A model generated the notes under the pieces. The model was not told the origin of the DNA, ran no database searches, and saw only the letters and a list, made by a program, of their open reading frames with translations. A stretch of DNA of 21,724 bases, from positions 1-21,724 of the forward strand of contig JAQUYZ010000001.1 of NCBI GenBank assembly GCA_028691625.1. Reading direction: 5' to 3'. Made by a program: the position numbers and the translations under genes. Shown one piece after another: positions 6,868 to 15,819 of this stretch (positions are counted from its first letter, which is position 1; the number at the start of each line of letters is the position of its first letter). The stretch is from Eubacteriales bacterium. GTDB taxonomy: Bacteria > Bacillota > Clostridia > Peptostreptococcales > Anaerovoracaceae.

Positions 6868-9800
6868 TTATTTTACCAATAGGTTGTACAGCACCTGTGC
6901 CATTTCCGCTCTGGTAGCTGTGCTCTCCACAGATAACTTATCGCCGATGCCGCTGATGATTCCTGCCTGTGCAAACAATTCCACCGCATCTTTTGCCCAG
7001 GAGTCTACCTGTCCCGCATCCTTGAAGCTTGAAAGAGTCTTTCCTCCTTCGCCTTCCGGCAACTCATCCGTTTGTTTCAGGGCATTGTACAGCAGGGCGA
7101 ACATTTCCTGTCTTGTGATTTTCTTAGCTGGTGCAAACATGCCATTGCCTACACCGTCGGATATACCGAGCCTTTTTGCCGCTGCCAGATAACCCGTAAA
7201 ATAGGTGTCTCCCGCATCCGCAAAGTTATCCTTCGGATTTGTATCAGGGGATATCTCATAAGCCCGCATCATCATTACAATAAATTCACTGCGGGTCAGT
7301 TTGGCTTCAGGGCTATAACACCCGTTCCCAGTGCCTGTGGAAATACCTCTTGCCGCTATAAATCCAACTGCTCTGCTATACCATATGGTTTCAGGCACAT
7401 CCTTGAAACTCACTTGGTTATATCCGATCCCATAATGGCTGAAATGAGTGATTGAGAAGCTTACGGTTTTGTCTGCGGGATGATATTGTCCGTTTGTAAC
7501 AGATGCTGCCTTTCCGCTGCCGTCAACATACCAGATCATGATGCTTTCAGGATTCTCAAGTTCTTCCTCTGAAGGAGCATATGGTATTTTTACTGTCACC
7601 GACGCATCCGGGTTGTTCCATTCTGTTTTCTCTCCGTCCATCGTGAATGTCAACTCGATCAACGGTCTGTCTCCGATTGCCTCCTTCACCTCACCGGGCA
7701 GGCTGGATTTGTCCCCTTTTCCAATGCTGATTCCAATCAGCCCGGCATCTTCCAATCCCGTGCCCTCCAGCATATTGCCGGGCAAGGTTACCGTTCCCGC
7801 TGCCGTTTCCAGTTCTATTTTCCTGTCCGGATTCTTCATGGCAAGCGCCGATGCCGGCAATTCCAGCACGTAATCATCCACTCCTTCCGCTTCCGGCATC
7901 TTGACGTTTACTGTTTTTGCCTCATCGCTGTCGATACCGTTCTCGCCGAAAGCTTCGTCCAGGGTGCTTGCATCCATCCTTGCTGATGCGACTCCCTTTT
8001 TTGTGTCAATCGTGATTGTTAGGCTTTCTCCATAGGCTCCTGCCGTCAGTTCCGCCGGAGCGCCGCTGTTGCTTGTCCTCTTTCTTCCTGAAGAATTGCT
8101 GGGAGGCGGAGGAAAAACAGTAAAAGCGTAACTGCTGATGCTCCCGATCACAGGATTTCCCATCCGTCCCGCATCCCGTCCATCGGTGGCAAAGGCATAC
8201 AGCACGTGTTCCCCCAGGGCCAACGCCTCACTGGTATAGCTTCCGCTGCTGCCGGAAGGCCTTGCTTTTTCCCACTCGCCTGTAAGAGAATCCACCCTGC
8301 ACCATATCTGCTGTACGGCAGGCGCTGCTGGTCCGGACATGCGTTCAGCCGAAAGCTGAAAGGAGGGGGTCGCGTCCCGGGTGATGTTTCCGGCCAGAGG
8401 GGCAATTGAAGTTTCCATGATCCCGGATGGAACGGCATGATCGGAAATAACCGTTACGGTATCGCTTTCACGATTGGGGACATAGACTTTGCAGGTGGTG
8501 GGGCTTGCCGCCACTGCAAAAGGTTCCGTTCCTGCACCTACTGTTTCAGTGGTATTGGTGGCTCCGTCGATCACGGTAACATTGTTGCCGCCTCCATTGG
8601 CTACGTAGATTTTATTGTTGGCAGTGTTCACGGCCACTGCGCAAGGACCGTCTCCTGTGTTTACTGTTTCAGTGGAGTTGTCGGCTCCGTTGATCACTGT
8701 AACAAAATCATCCCTGGTGGTCACATAGATTTTGTTGGTGACTGCGTTTACCGCCACTGCAGACGGTTCACAGCCGGTGCTCACTGATGTGGTAGCGTTG
8801 TCGGCCCCATCGATTACCGTTACATCGTCACTGTCAAAATTGACCACGTAGATTTTGTTGGTCACCGGGTTGATCGCCAATGCACGAGGCCGATCCCCTA
8901 CAGCGATTGCTGCTCCGGTACTATTGTCGGCGCCGTTGACCACGGAAACGGTATCACTTCCCTCATTGGCCACATAGATTTTATTGGTTACGGGGTTTAC
9001 CTCTACTGCGAGAGGTCCTTCTCCTACAGTGATTGCTGCTTCGGTACTGTTGTCGGCTCCGTTGATTACCGTTATGTTATTGCTTAAATAATTGGCCACA
9101 TAGATTTTATTGGTGACCGGGTTGACCGCTACTGCAAATGGGCCATCTCCTGCATCGACGATTTCGGTAGAATTGTCCGCGCCGTTGATCACCGTTACAT
9201 TGCCGCTAAAGGCATTGGCTGCGTAAATCTTATCCGTAACCGGGTTCACCGCCAATCCATATGGGCTATCTCCCGCAGCGACGGTTTCGGTGGTGCCTCC
9301 GGTATCGTCGATCACCGTGATACTGTTGTCAACCATGTTGGACACGTAGATTTTATTGGTCATCGGATTGACCGCCGCAGCGGAAGGAGCATCCCCGGCA
9401 GCGATCGTCTCGGTATGATTGCCGGCCCCGTCGATCACTGTTACACTGTTGCCTATATAATTGGCAATGTAGATTTTATTGGTCACCGGATTGACCGCCA
9501 CTGCATATGGATCATCCCCCACGCCAATTGTTGCCGCTGTGTTGTCGGCTCCGTCTATGACCGTTACACTATCGCTGTTACGATTGGTTACATAAATTTT
9601 GTTGACGAGTGGATTGACCGCCAAAGCATTCGGGGAATTTCCCACGTCGACCGTATCGGCAACAGTATCGTCGGCTCCGTCGATCACCGTGACGCTGCCG
9701 CTGTCACTGATACTTGCGGTACCTTGATTCACAACATAAATCTGGTTCGTGACCGGGTTCACCGCCACTGCACTGGGGGAATATCCCACATTGACTGTTC

Positions 9801-10563
9801 CGGTAACAGTATTGCTGGCTCCGTCGATTACCATTACGCTGCAGCCGACGCCTGATGCGCCTTGATTCGCTACGTAGATTTTATTGGTAACCGGGTTTAC
9901 CGCCAATGCAATCGGCCGATCCCCGACATTGACTGTCTCGGTTTGATTGGTGGCTCCGTCGATCACCGTGACACTGTTGTTTCTAATATTTCCAACATAG
10001 ATCTTGTTGGTTGCATGGTTTACCGCTAAAGGAGTGGGACCGTCGCCCACATCGATGGCTGCAGTGATCCTGTGATCGGCCCCGTCTAGCACAATGACAC
10101 GATCGCCGCCGTAGCTGGACACATAGATCTTGTTGGTAACCGTGTTGATGGCGAATTCATTGACATACATTCCCACATCGATTGTTTCAGGAGTGTTTGT
10201 TTCTCCGTCGATCACGGTTATGCTTTGGCCCATAACGTTGGCAACATAGACTTTATTGGCAGCCGGGTTCACCGCCGCTGCATTCGGCATCGACCCTACA
10301 GGAACTGTTTGAATTGTGTTGTCGTCCCCGTCTATCACTGTAACATTACTATCGTCCTTATTAACAGCATAGATCTTATTAGTGACCGGGTTCACCGCCA
10401 AAGCAGTTGGGCCGTTCCCTGTATCCACCGTTGTCGTTGCGGATTCAGCCCTTGCAGGCGTTATCCCAGGGAATATCGTAAACGCCATCACAAAAACCAT
10501 CATAAGAACGGGAATCCGCAGGATCCGTCTAGGCAATCCTTTCTTAGAAAATAATACAAACAT
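6868..10563 (-). CDS. Secreted YVTN beta-propeller repeat protein with three C-terminal SLH domains
   Basis: A 1231-residue surface protein. It begins with a signal peptide (RRILR, hydrophobic core, cleavage after ARA at residue 39). Residues 43 to about 715 are 16 tandem repeats of about 41 residues with the core AVNPVTNKIYVAN and VTVIDGADN, the YVTN type in which each repeat is one propeller blade. Next come an Ig-like segment (about 715-815, LGEHVLYAFATDG), a Pro/Ser linker, and a 230-residue beta-rich region common in clostridial SLH proteins (VKIPYAPSEEEL, ITHFSHYGIGY). Three SLH domains (about 1051-1231) follow, each with an FxD start and a TR(S/Q/A)E motif, for binding secondary cell-wall polymer. 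ATG 10563 has AGGAGG six bases upstream. The DUF2442 gene ends 27 bases before it. The likely role is a cell-wall-bound adhesin or scaffold; the ligand is unknown. Confidence 0.93.
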   Translation of the reverse strand: MFVLFSKKGLPRRILRIPVLMMVFVMAFTIFPGITPARAESATTTVDTGNGPTALAVNPVTNKIYAVNKDDSNVTVIDGDDNTIQTVPVGSMPNAAAVNPAANKVYVANVMGQSITVIDGETNTPETIDVGMYVNEFAINTVTNKIYVSSYGGDRVIVLDGADHRITAAIDVGDGPTPLAVNHATNKIYVGNIRNNSVTVIDGATNQTETVNVGDRPIALAVNPVTNKIYVANQGASGVGCSVMVIDGASNTVTGTVNVGYSPSAVAVNPVTNQIYVVNQGTASISDSGSVTVIDGADDTVADTVDVGNSPNALAVNPLVNKIYVTNRNSDSVTVIDGADNTAATIGVGDDPYAVAVNPVTNKIYIANYIGNSVTVIDGAGNHTETIAAGDAPSAAAVNPMTNKIYVSNMVDNSITVIDDTGGTTETVAAGDSPYGLAVNPVTDKIYAANAFSGNVTVINGADNSTEIVDAGDGPFAVAVNPVTNKIYVANYLSNNITVINGADNSTEAAITVGEGPLAVEVNPVTNKIYVANEGSDTVSVVNGADNSTGAAIAVGDRPRALAINPVTNKIYVVNFDSDDVTVIDGADNATTSVSTGCEPSAVAVNAVTNKIYVTTRDDFVTVINGADNSTETVNTGDGPCAVAVNTANNKIYVANGGGNNVTVIDGATNTTETVGAGTEPFAVAASPTTCKVYVPNRESDTVTVISDHAVPSGIMETSIAPLAGNITRDATPSFQLSAERMSGPAAPAVQQIWCRVDSLTGEWEKARPSGSSGSYTSEALALGEHVLYAFATDGRDAGRMGNPVIGSISSYAFTVFPPPPSNSSGRKRTSNSGAPAELTAGAYGESLTITIDTKKGVASARMDASTLDEAFGENGIDSDEAKTVNVKMPEAEGVDDYVLELPASALAMKNPDRKIELETAAGTVTLPGNMLEGTGLEDAGLIGISIGKGDKSSLPGEVKEAIGDRPLIELTFTMDGEKTEWNNPDASVTVKIPYAPSEEELENPESIMIWYVDGSGKAASVTNGQYHPADKTVSFSITHFSHYGIGYNQVSFKDVPETIWYSRAVGFIAARGISTGTGNGCYSPEAKLTRSEFIVMMMRAYEISPDTNPKDNFADAGDTYFTGYLAAAKRLGISDGVGNGMFAPAKKITRQEMFALLYNALKQTDELPEGEGGKTLSSFKDAGQVDSWAKDAVELFAQAGIISGIGDKLSVESTATRAEMAQVLYNLLVK
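8440..10440 (-). repeat. Sixteen tandem in-frame repeats of about 123 bp encoding YVTN blades
   Basis: Sixteen consecutive units encode the propeller. The most conserved DNA is the stretch for NPVTNKIYV (ATTTTATTGGTNACCGGGTT-like on the plus strand) and for VTVIDGADN. Units 5 and 6 carry short insertions, unit 14 is one residue short, and the last unit is degenerate (SPTTCKVYVPN). Identity between units is high enough for slippage or recombination to change copy number. Confidence 0.9.
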
Positions 10564-10590
10564 GTTTGACCTCCTTGATTTTTCTATTTA

Positions 10591-10845
10591 TCAGTCTCTC
10601 AGAGAGAATAAAATGGAATCGACACTGATCCTGAGCGGAAGATATTCGGGTTTTGTATCCGCTGCCTCCCAGTACAGGGATTTCTCGTCAAATTTGACGG
10701 CACGAAAACTTGCCGGATCCTTCAGTCTGACATATGGTATTGTTTCAACCAGCTTTTGCATATTGTACGTAATGCTGCTTCCATCCTCAAAATCTATGAA
10801 GAGTTTATAATCATCCCTTGCCTGGACATTTAATATCCTGCTCAT
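10591..10845 (-). CDS. DUF2442 domain protein
   Basis: An 84-residue protein, MSRILNVQARDDYKLFIDFE and onward, matching the DUF2442 layout: a short beta-rich domain with the F-DG-S-----L motif and a C-terminal LPLRISVDSIL segment. I start it at ATG 10845, with AGGTGG seven bases upstream, although the frame is open further upstream; that extension looks non-coding and overlaps the divergent promoter region. It lies 27 bases before the surface-protein gene in the same direction, so the two are probably co-transcribed. The function of the family is unknown. Members often sit next to DUF4160 proteins in toxin-antitoxin-like pairs, but no such partner is here. Confidence 0.85.
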   Translation of the reverse strand: MSRILNVQARDDYKLFIDFEDGSSITYNMQKLVETIPYVRLKDPASFRAVKFDEKSLYWEAADTKPEYLPLRISVDSILFSLRD

Positions 10846-10910
10846 ATTCCTGCCACCTTTCTTTTTCGCCCAATCTATGTTCATTTTAGAGTAACATCCT
10901 GCCGTTTTGT

Positions 10911-10928
10911 ATCCCCCATACGGGGGAT
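10911..10928. promoter_or_regulatory. GGGGGAT inverted repeat in the divergent regulator/surface-protein region
   Basis: ATCCCCCATACGGGGGAT is a perfect 7-bp inverted repeat with a 4-base centre, about 65 bases upstream of the DUF2442 start and about 60 bases upstream of the regulator's -10. MalT of enterobacteria recognises G-rich GGGGA(T/G)GAGG boxes, so this is a reasonable candidate target for the adjacent MalT-like protein. That link is inference. Confidence 0.5.
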
Positions 10929-10989
10929 TTATCCAAAACTCGCGCTTTTCCGCCAGGCAGTCCGGTATCATCAGATTTTTCTTCAATAA

Positions 10990-11018
10990 TTGGCATACAA
11001 CCAATCTTTTGATATAAT
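10990..11018 (+). promoter_or_regulatory. Promoter of the MalT-like regulator
   Basis: TTGGCA (10990-10995), a 17-base spacer and consensus TATAAT (11013-11018) form a strong sigma-70-type promoter. The start site should fall near 11025, leaving a leader of about 20 bases with an AAGGAGGGGG ribosome site. Confidence 0.8.
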
Positions 11019-11045
11019 AAAGATGCTGTAAAAGGAGGGGGAATT

Positions 11046-13541
11046 TTGAGGAATACCAGATTTTTGGAAAGAACACGGATCAACGAAGTCCTGTCTGCTG
11101 TTTATAATTATCCTCTTACCATATTGGAATCTCCTATGGGATATGGAAAAACCACCGCAGTGAAGCAATTCATTGAGGCAGAAAAATTAAAACCGTTCTG
11201 GTTTACCTTCCCGGATTTAAACAACTCAGAAGAGGTTTTTTGGGAGCAGTTCACAGACAGGGTCCTCCAGATGAATTCACAGGCAGGGATTGCACTGAAA
11301 TCTCTTGGTCTTCCTGCAGACGCACCGCAAACGGAAAAGGTTTTGCAGATTCTGTCCGACGCATTGTCGGAGAGGAATCTCCTCATGGTGCTGGACGATT
11401 ACCAGCTTGCCCGTGGCGCGAGTGTGAAAAAGCTGGTTCTACTCCTTGCCCGCGAGGAGCTGGACGGATTGCACATCCTCCTGATTACGAGAGACACCAC
11501 GGACATTGATTTTGTGGAACTGCTCGCAAAGGGGCTTTGCTGTATTCTGTCAAGGCAGCATTTAAAATTCACCGAATCTGAAATCCGGGATTATTGCCGG
11601 ATGATGCAAAGGGGAATCACGGATCGGGATCTGGATAAAATATGCAAATATACCGACGGCTGGATTTCGTTCATCTATATTATTCTTCTGGGCCTTGCAA
11701 ACGGGATTCCCGTAGGAATAAGCACCACCATGGAGGAAATGGTTGAGAAGACATTGTTCGCCCCCTACACCAGTGATATTCAGGACTTTTTGTTGAGGCT
11801 CTCGGTGATAGAGGAGTTTTCGACAGATCAGGCTGAATTTGTGACAAACAATGAAAATGCACCGGTGCTGTTAAAAAGATTGAAGAAAGAAAATGCATTT
11901 GTCTATTATGATGAAAGAAGCAAACGATATAAAATTCACAGCATTCTCCTTGACTACCTGCGGCTGAAGCAGAATTTTTCCCGGGAAGAAATCTGCGGAT
12001 TGTACAGCCGACTGGGTGACTGGCACCTCAAAAATCAGGAATTCCAGACGGCTTATGGATATTGGAACCGGGCAGGACAGGTCACGCGGATCCTCTCACA
12101 CTTAAATAATCCGGCGAATATCCGAAATGTCCTGATTCGGTTTGAAGGTGCAGATGAAATGTTTAACAGCACACCCCGGAGTATATTGTTACAATACCCT
12201 TTTGCTTATCTGCTGTTTATTTTTCATTCTTTCATACAGGGAAAGCAAAACCCGGTTTTGGGATGGGCCGAAAGGCTGGACGAGCTGTATCATATCTACA
12301 AGGAACAGAATGGTATTGATGAGACCTGCCGGAACCGGATTCTGGGCGAAACTTTGATCCAGCGCAAATTCATTCAGTTTAACCATTGGTCCGAAATGAA
12401 GGCTTCCGACAAAGAAATCATCCACCTTTTGAACGGGCAGAGTTCCTATCTCCTGCTTCGGGATTACACATTTACCTTTGGTTCCCTGCAATATCTTTTT
12501 ATTTACTTCCGGGATGTCGGAGGCTTCAGAGAACTGGCGGATGTACTTTCGGAATATGTTGAGTTTACCGAGTTTTCAAACGGGTGGGGAACCGGCAGTG
12601 ATTTTTTGGCCCGGGCGGAATATGCCTTGGAGACGGGGGACTTTGACAGAGTAGAAAAAAATATTCACCATGCCATCGCAAAAGCAGAGACCATGTCGCA
12701 AATTTATATCATCATCTGTGCAAAACTCTGTCTGATGAGATTGCGAATCGTCCAGGGCAGACTCTCTGAGGCGATTGAGATTCTGGAGAAACTTAAGCTG
12801 GAGGCAGAAAGAATCAACAGACCCTTCTACAATACAGCAGTCGATCTGTGCAGCGGTTATGTTTACTCATGCATCTGCCAGCCAGAACGCATTCCGTCAT
12901 GGCTGCAAATCGGCGATATGAAGTCCGCGACCTTCTACCATCAGGCAATGGCCTATTATTATCTTGTCTATGGCAAAGCGGTAATGGCATCAAAAAAATA
13001 TGCCAGGCTTGAGGTTTTGTCCAGAGAATTCAAGAAAATTTTCTCAATATACAGCAATCAGCTGGGCTTCCTGTACAATAAAATATTCGAAGCAGCGGCC
13101 AGGTGCAATTTGTATGGAATACCCTCCGGTGCTGACGTCCTTGAGGCCGCACTAAAGGAGGCCCGGTGTGACTGGCTGGTCATGCCCTTTGTAGAGTGTG
13201 CTCCGCACATCATGAGCATGCTGGAGCAGATTACCAAGGATAATCCAGGTGACGATTTTACGAACCGGATCCTGGATCTTTGCCGCAAATATATGCAAAC
13301 AATCCAAGGATTATCCTATCATCCGGCTTCCCTGACGCAGCGGGAAATCGACATACTGTCGCTGTCCGCCGAAGGACTCAGCAGAAAAGAAACCGCAGAA
13401 CACCTGTGCATTTCCGAAGAAACAGCAAAGACACACTTGAAAAATATTTACCAGAAGCTTGGAGTAAACAGTAAGATCTCAGCCGTTAAAATTGCACAGG
13501 ATCGTGGATATTTAGAGAGGTATCCTTCAATTCAGCAATAA
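11046..13541 (+). CDS. LuxR-family ATP-dependent transcriptional regulator (MalT-like, LAL type)
   Basis: An 831-residue STAND-type regulator. Its N-terminal NTPase has Walker A ESPMGYGKTT (residues 28-37) and Walker B LLMVLDDYQ, followed by a winged-helix region ending in KIHSILLDYLR. A long helical TPR-like sensor region spans about residues 320-740. The C-terminal LuxR helix-turn-helix starts near residue 763 (LTQREIDILSLSAEGLSRKE, then ETAKTHLKNIYQKLGV). By family, ATP plus an inducer drives oligomerisation and transcription activation. The start is TTG 11046, seven bases after AAGGAGG. No nearby in-frame ATG has such a site. It is divergent from the DUF2442/SLH unit, which it probably controls. 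Confidence 0.93.
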   Translation: MRNTRFLERTRINEVLSAVYNYPLTILESPMGYGKTTAVKQFIEAEKLKPFWFTFPDLNNSEEVFWEQFTDRVLQMNSQAGIALKSLGLPADAPQTEKVLQILSDALSERNLLMVLDDYQLARGASVKKLVLLLAREELDGLHILLITRDTTDIDFVELLAKGLCCILSRQHLKFTESEIRDYCRMMQRGITDRDLDKICKYTDGWISFIYIILLGLANGIPVGISTTMEEMVEKTLFAPYTSDIQDFLLRLSVIEEFSTDQAEFVTNNENAPVLLKRLKKENAFVYYDERSKRYKIHSILLDYLRLKQNFSREEICGLYSRLGDWHLKNQEFQTAYGYWNRAGQVTRILSHLNNPANIRNVLIRFEGADEMFNSTPRSILLQYPFAYLLFIFHSFIQGKQNPVLGWAERLDELYHIYKEQNGIDETCRNRILGETLIQRKFIQFNHWSEMKASDKEIIHLLNGQSSYLLLRDYTFTFGSLQYLFIYFRDVGGFRELADVLSEYVEFTEFSNGWGTGSDFLARAEYALETGDFDRVEKNIHHAIAKAETMSQIYIIICAKLCLMRLRIVQGRLSEAIEILEKLKLEAERINRPFYNTAVDLCSGYVYSCICQPERIPSWLQIGDMKSATFYHQAMAYYYLVYGKAVMASKKYARLEVLSREFKKIFSIYSNQLGFLYNKIFEAAARCNLYGIPSGADVLEAALKEARCDWLVMPFVECAPHIMSMLEQITKDNPGDDFTNRILDLCRKYMQTIQGLSYHPASLTQREIDILSLSAEGLSRKETAEHLCISEETAKTHLKNIYQKLGVNSKISAVKIAQDRGYLERYPSIQQ

Positions 13542-13651
13542 AAGTTAACAGCTTTCAGTGGCTTCCACTGCCAGAACATATGACCAGCCGATACTTCAGA
13601 ATTGGAAAAAGGGTTGAATATTTGTGAAGGCTTTGTTGGAAAACAAGAATG

Positions 13652-13682
13652 AAGTCCTGCCACTGTAAAGTGAGCAGGACTT
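13652..13682. terminator. Stem-loop between convergent genes, likely shared terminator
   Basis: AAGTCCTGC pairs with GCAGGACTT, with an inner CACT/AGTG helix, a GTAA loop and one bulged A. It lies between the converging MalT-like and flavoprotein genes. T-runs are weak on both sides, so termination efficiency is uncertain. A smaller inverted repeat (CAGTGG-CTT-CCACTG) lies at 13556-13570 right after the regulator stop codon. Confidence 0.6.
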
Positions 13683-13732
13683 TATATGGGTCAAAGCATT
13701 AGTAATTATTTGAGCAGGGTAACTCGAAAGAA

Positions 13733-15739
13733 TTACACTCTTCTTGCTGCATGGAAACCCTCGTGAGTCGCTTGCATAATCTTCCGAGGCTTATTGACGT
13801 CTCCCACCGGAATGATTTCTACTCCCTTGCAGCCGGCGCGCAATTCTTCCAATATGCTGCGGCAGGATTTGAGACCCAGCGCACAAACGACAGAATCCGC
13901 TTTGAAGACAGCGTGATTGCCTTCAAAGTCACAGGAAACAGATTCACCGGTCATTTCCGTGATTTTATGGTTTCCTTTCACTTTGACGCCCAGCTCTGCA
14001 AGCTTCCCTTCCAGAACCCATTTCGAGAACACGGTCATATCCGGCGCGGCAGAAGACAACATATCCACCATCGTTACCTCTTTTCCCTGCTCCGCCAGGA
14101 ACATTGCCACTTCACAGCCGACAAGCCCCGCTCCGCATACGATTACCGTATCTCCTGTGCTTTCCTTGCTGTCAAGCACTTTGAGCGGGTCAAGGATTTT
14201 TGCGTCCTGCGCTCCCGGAATTGCGGGAATGTAAGTAGCCGCTCCGGAAGCGACGATAACCGTATCAAAGCCGCCCTGCCGAATGATCTCCGGCGTCGCT
14301 TCGGTACCCGTTTTGATGACAGCTCCGCAACGTTTCACCGCTTCAATCATTTGCTTCGTATAATCCTTGTAATCCTCTTTAAAATCAGGGATGGAGACAT
14401 AGTAGAGCGCCCCGCCAAGTTCGCTGTTCTTTTCAAAAAGAGTGACCTTATGCCCCCGCTCTGTTGCAGTCAGAGCAGCCTGCATGCCGGCAGGTCCTGC
14501 GCCTATGATTGCGATATTTTTTATTGTTTGAGCAGGTTTTACCGTCGTATATCCCTCATATTCTTTGCCTGCCTCCGGATTGATCGCGCAGGAGATTCCA
14601 CAGTTGCGCATGACATCTCCAAGACATTCGTTGCAGCGGAGACATCTTCGAATTTCATTCGCCTTCCCTTCCTTGATCTTGTTCGGATAGTCGGGATCTG
14701 CGATGGTCTGGCGACCGATGGCAATAAAATCTGCATTGTTTCCTTCCAGGATTTCCTCTCCCATTTCAGGAGAGATGCCGCATACGGCGATGACTGGGAT
14801 TGAAACGGCTTTTTTTACCGCCGCCGCCAAATGGATCATGGTGCCTCTTGGGGTATAGTTTGGGGGAACCCAAGTGGAAATCCCAACACCGTGACTCAGG
14901 CCCATGCCTTCAGCTGACTTGCCCTCGAGCATTACGCTAAAATATTTTTCCATTCTGGAATCCCAGGTGCCGGCAGAAACATTGATCGCATCGACGCCAG
15001 CCTCTTGTGCCATCTTTGCAAATTGACACGCATCCTCGATTGTCAGACCATCCGGTACATATTCTTCACCGGAAAGACGGTAAATAATATTGAGATCCGT
15101 CCCTACGTATTCCCTGATTTTTTTAATGATTTCCAACGGGAAACGTGCGCGGTTTTCAAGAGAACCGCCATACGCATCTTCCCGCCGGTTCGTATACGGG
15201 GAAAGAAATTGCAGCGGCATATAGCCGTGTGCTCCGTGGATTTCTACCGCATCAAAGCCGCAGTCTCTTGCTCTTCTTGCTGCTTGGGCATATTTATCCA
15301 CAAGCTCGTGAATCTGTTCTACTGTCATTGTCCTGGGATTTTCATCGGGCAGGAGCATCGTTCCCACTCCGGAAGGAGTCAGTGGCGGTTCTCCTGTAAC
15401 ATGTTCACTTGCGAAGCAGCCTCCGTGGGCAAGCTGCAGACACGCTTTCGCCCCGCCGGAATGGATCGCATGGGGGATTCTGCTGAGACCGGGCATGAAA
15501 TAATCATAGGTGGCCTCGATTTCTCCCGGGATGACTCTGCCCAGAGGATCAGGACAGCATACCTCTGTTATGATCATCCCCACTCCGCCATTGGCTCTTC
15601 TCGCATAATAGTTTACGATGACATCGGAAACCGTTCCGTCCGCAGCGGCAAGATTTGTTCCCATACCCGGCATGATCATACGGTTTCGAAGCTCCATGCT
15701 TCCGATCCTGCCCGGTTCTAATATTTTTTCATACTTCAT
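13733..15739 (-). CDS. NADH:flavin oxidoreductase, 2,4-dienoyl-CoA reductase/enoate reductase type (FMN, 4Fe-4S, FAD)
   Basis: A 668-residue three-domain flavoenzyme of the old-yellow-enzyme superfamily that reduces or oxidises activated C=C bonds (relatives are FadH, BaiCD/BaiH and enoate/cinnamate reductases). Residues 1-365 form the FMN TIM barrel, with VEIHGAHGYMPLQFLSPYTN and NRREDAYGGSLENRARFP typical of the active site and FMN region. An iron-sulfur Cys group follows (Cys366, 369, 372, 380, 384). The FAD domain has IIGAGPAG (411-418) and the NAD(P)H domain VCGAGLVGCE (534-543). ATG 15739 is chosen for its AGGAGG site; an in-frame start six codons earlier has none. It has its own promoter with a 20-bp palindrome and sits downstream of a PucR gene that is separately terminated. 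The substrate is not deducible. Confidence 0.92.
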   Translation of the reverse strand: MKYEKILEPGRIGSMELRNRMIMPGMGTNLAAADGTVSDVIVNYYARRANGGVGMIITEVCCPDPLGRVIPGEIEATYDYFMPGLSRIPHAIHSGGAKACLQLAHGGCFASEHVTGEPPLTPSGVGTMLLPDENPRTMTVEQIHELVDKYAQAARRARDCGFDAVEIHGAHGYMPLQFLSPYTNRREDAYGGSLENRARFPLEIIKKIREYVGTDLNIIYRLSGEEYVPDGLTIEDACQFAKMAQEAGVDAINVSAGTWDSRMEKYFSVMLEGKSAEGMGLSHGVGISTWVPPNYTPRGTMIHLAAAVKKAVSIPVIAVCGISPEMGEEILEGNNADFIAIGRQTIADPDYPNKIKEGKANEIRRCLRCNECLGDVMRNCGISCAINPEAGKEYEGYTTVKPAQTIKNIAIIGAGPAGMQAALTATERGHKVTLFEKNSELGGALYYVSIPDFKEDYKDYTKQMIEAVKRCGAVIKTGTEATPEIIRQGGFDTVIVASGAATYIPAIPGAQDAKILDPLKVLDSKESTGDTVIVCGAGLVGCEVAMFLAEQGKEVTMVDMLSSAAPDMTVFSKWVLEGKLAELGVKVKGNHKITEMTGESVSCDFEGNHAVFKADSVVCALGLKSCRSILEELRAGCKGVEIIPVGDVNKPRKIMQATHEGFHAARRV

Positions 15740-15757
15740 AATGCACCTCCTGAACAT

Positions 15758-15777
15758 ATTGATAAAACTTTATCAAT
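15758..15777. promoter_or_regulatory. 20-bp palindrome in the flavoprotein leader, candidate operator
   Basis: ATTGATAAAACTTTATCAAT has perfect 9-bp arms around a 2-base centre and lies between the -10 and the ribosome site of the flavoprotein gene, a classical repressor position. A similar half-site (ATTGATGAA) occurs at 17522-17530 in the PucR leader. Confidence 0.6.
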
Positions 15778-15780
15778 TAA

Positions 15781-15809
15781 ATTATAGCAATGATGCATTT
15801 TTATAACCA
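15781..15809 (-). promoter_or_regulatory. Extended -10 promoter of the flavoprotein gene
   Basis: On the minus strand TGCTATAAT (15789-15781) is a consensus extended -10. The -35 position (TGGTTA) is poor, as extended -10 promoters tolerate. The start site is expected near the 20-bp palindrome. Confidence 0.65.
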
Positions 15810-15819
15810 TGACCCAACG

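Noticed and set aside
6688..6882. 64-codon plus-strand frame downstream of the surface-protein gene
   Set aside because: It starts at TTG without a convincing ribosome site, overlaps the end of the surface-protein gene, and has an unremarkable AT-rich composition.
8440..10440. Regular repeats that could suggest a CRISPR array or satellite
   Set aside because: The period is about 123 bp, in frame, with the repeat encoding the YVTN motif throughout; there are no short repeats separated by unique spacers.
8437..10554. Several plus-strand open frames with repeated VGSVDH-like peptides
   Set aside because: They are antisense translations of the propeller repeats, repetitive only because the coding strand is.
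10846..11076. N-terminal extension of the DUF2442 frame to 161 residues
   Set aside because: The extension covers the divergent promoter region and has no ribosome site, while ATG 10845 has AGGTGG at good spacing and matches the usual domain start.
13751..14803. 350-codon plus-strand open frame opposite the flavoprotein
   Set aside because: The opposite strand encodes an intact, motif-rich three-domain flavoenzyme. The antisense product has no domain and no ribosome site.
15005..15721. 238-codon plus-strand open frame opposite the flavoprotein N-terminus
   Set aside because: It mirrors the conserved TIM-barrel coding sequence and has no features of its own.
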